Source: an uncultured Rikenella sp.
GTDB taxonomy: Bacteria; Bacteroidota; Bacteroidia; Bacteroidales; Rikenellaceae
Assembly: GCF_910577125.1 (NCBI RefSeq)
Contig: NZ_CAJTMN010000011.1
Span: 24,523-36,987, forward strand
Direction: 5' to 3'
DNA length: 12,465 bases
A model generated the notes under the pieces. The model made no database searches, had not been told where the DNA came from, and saw only the letters and a list, made by a program, of their open reading frames with translations. Of the stretch, positions 12,441-12,465 are shown one piece after another; position 1 is the first letter of the stretch, and the number at the start of each line of letters is the position of its first letter. The position numbers and the translations under genes are program-made.

Positions 12441-12465
12441 AAGATCGCTGATAATCAGCGATCTT
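12441..12465. terminator. Hairpin terminator after the tRNA locus
   Basis: Arms AAGATCGCTGA and TCAGCGATCTT pair perfectly over 11 bases around a TAA loop. An A-run precedes it (T-run on the minus strand) and the window ends in TT, so it can act leftward and probably rightward. It most likely ended the original tRNA transcript. Confidence 0.8.

Larger units (their letters stand above)
12226..12465. other. Non-coding right end of the prophage and start of host DNA
   Basis: This 240-base stretch carries the int promoter, direct repeats, two palindrome copies, the tRNA fragment and a terminator. The middle (12300-12390) is AT-rich with no gene I can support. Host sequence is expected from about 12428. 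Confidence 0.7.

Noticed and set aside
12245..12451. Short + strand open frame across the attachment region
   Set aside because: It runs through the int promoter, repeats and tRNA fragment, has no ribosome site and no family resemblance.

Overview
This window is the right-hand end of a contractile-tailed (myovirus-type) prophage in a member of the Bacteroidales. The host assignment rests on three near-consensus Bacteroidetes promoters (-7 box TAnnTTTG, one with a clear -33 TTTG), weak or absent Shine-Dalgarno sites in the late operon, a DUF6808-like lysis-region protein and a Bacteroidetes-type tyrosine integrase. The fairly GC-rich late genes would suit a genus such as Alistipes, but the genus cannot be fixed from the sequence.

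Positions 1-8936 hold one tightly packed, left-to-right late operon, often with overlapping start and stop codons. The order is: tape measure (C-terminal part), gpU-like tail-terminator protein with a long extension, gpX-like LysM protein, gpD-like hub, gpV-like spike, gpW/gp25-like wedge, gpJ-like wedge, gpI-like wedge with a C-terminal BACON-like Ig domain, and gpH-like fibre. A lysis block follows: holin, GH108 endolysin, a small fibre-like protein and a DUF6808-like candidate spanin. The operon ends at a strong intrinsic terminator (8955-8981). The proteins are P2-like, but the order resembles Mu or R-type pyocins. Capsid, terminase, sheath, tube and lysogeny-control genes lie outside the window.

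Positions 9000-10830 form an accessory (moron) segment with two candidate toxin-antitoxin modules facing each other across a terminator. One is a rightward hicAB with its own promoter and palindromic operator. The other is a leftward pair, a Panacea/DUF4065 (SocA-like) protein followed by an overlapping gene for a two-pass membrane protein. The second pair is visibly AT-richer than the tail genes and is the best candidate for a poorly described system.

Positions 10900-12225 encode a complete tyrosine integrase on the minus strand. Its upstream region carries direct repeats and a duplicated palindrome. Positions 12405-12427 match the 3' end of a tRNA (T-loop, T-stem 3' strand, acceptor 3' strand, A73, CCA) with no 5' part. 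A strong hairpin terminator follows at 12441-12465. I read this as attR: the phage integrated into the 3' end of a tRNA gene, and the intact tRNA should lie beyond the left end of the prophage. Sequence right of about 12427 is then host DNA.
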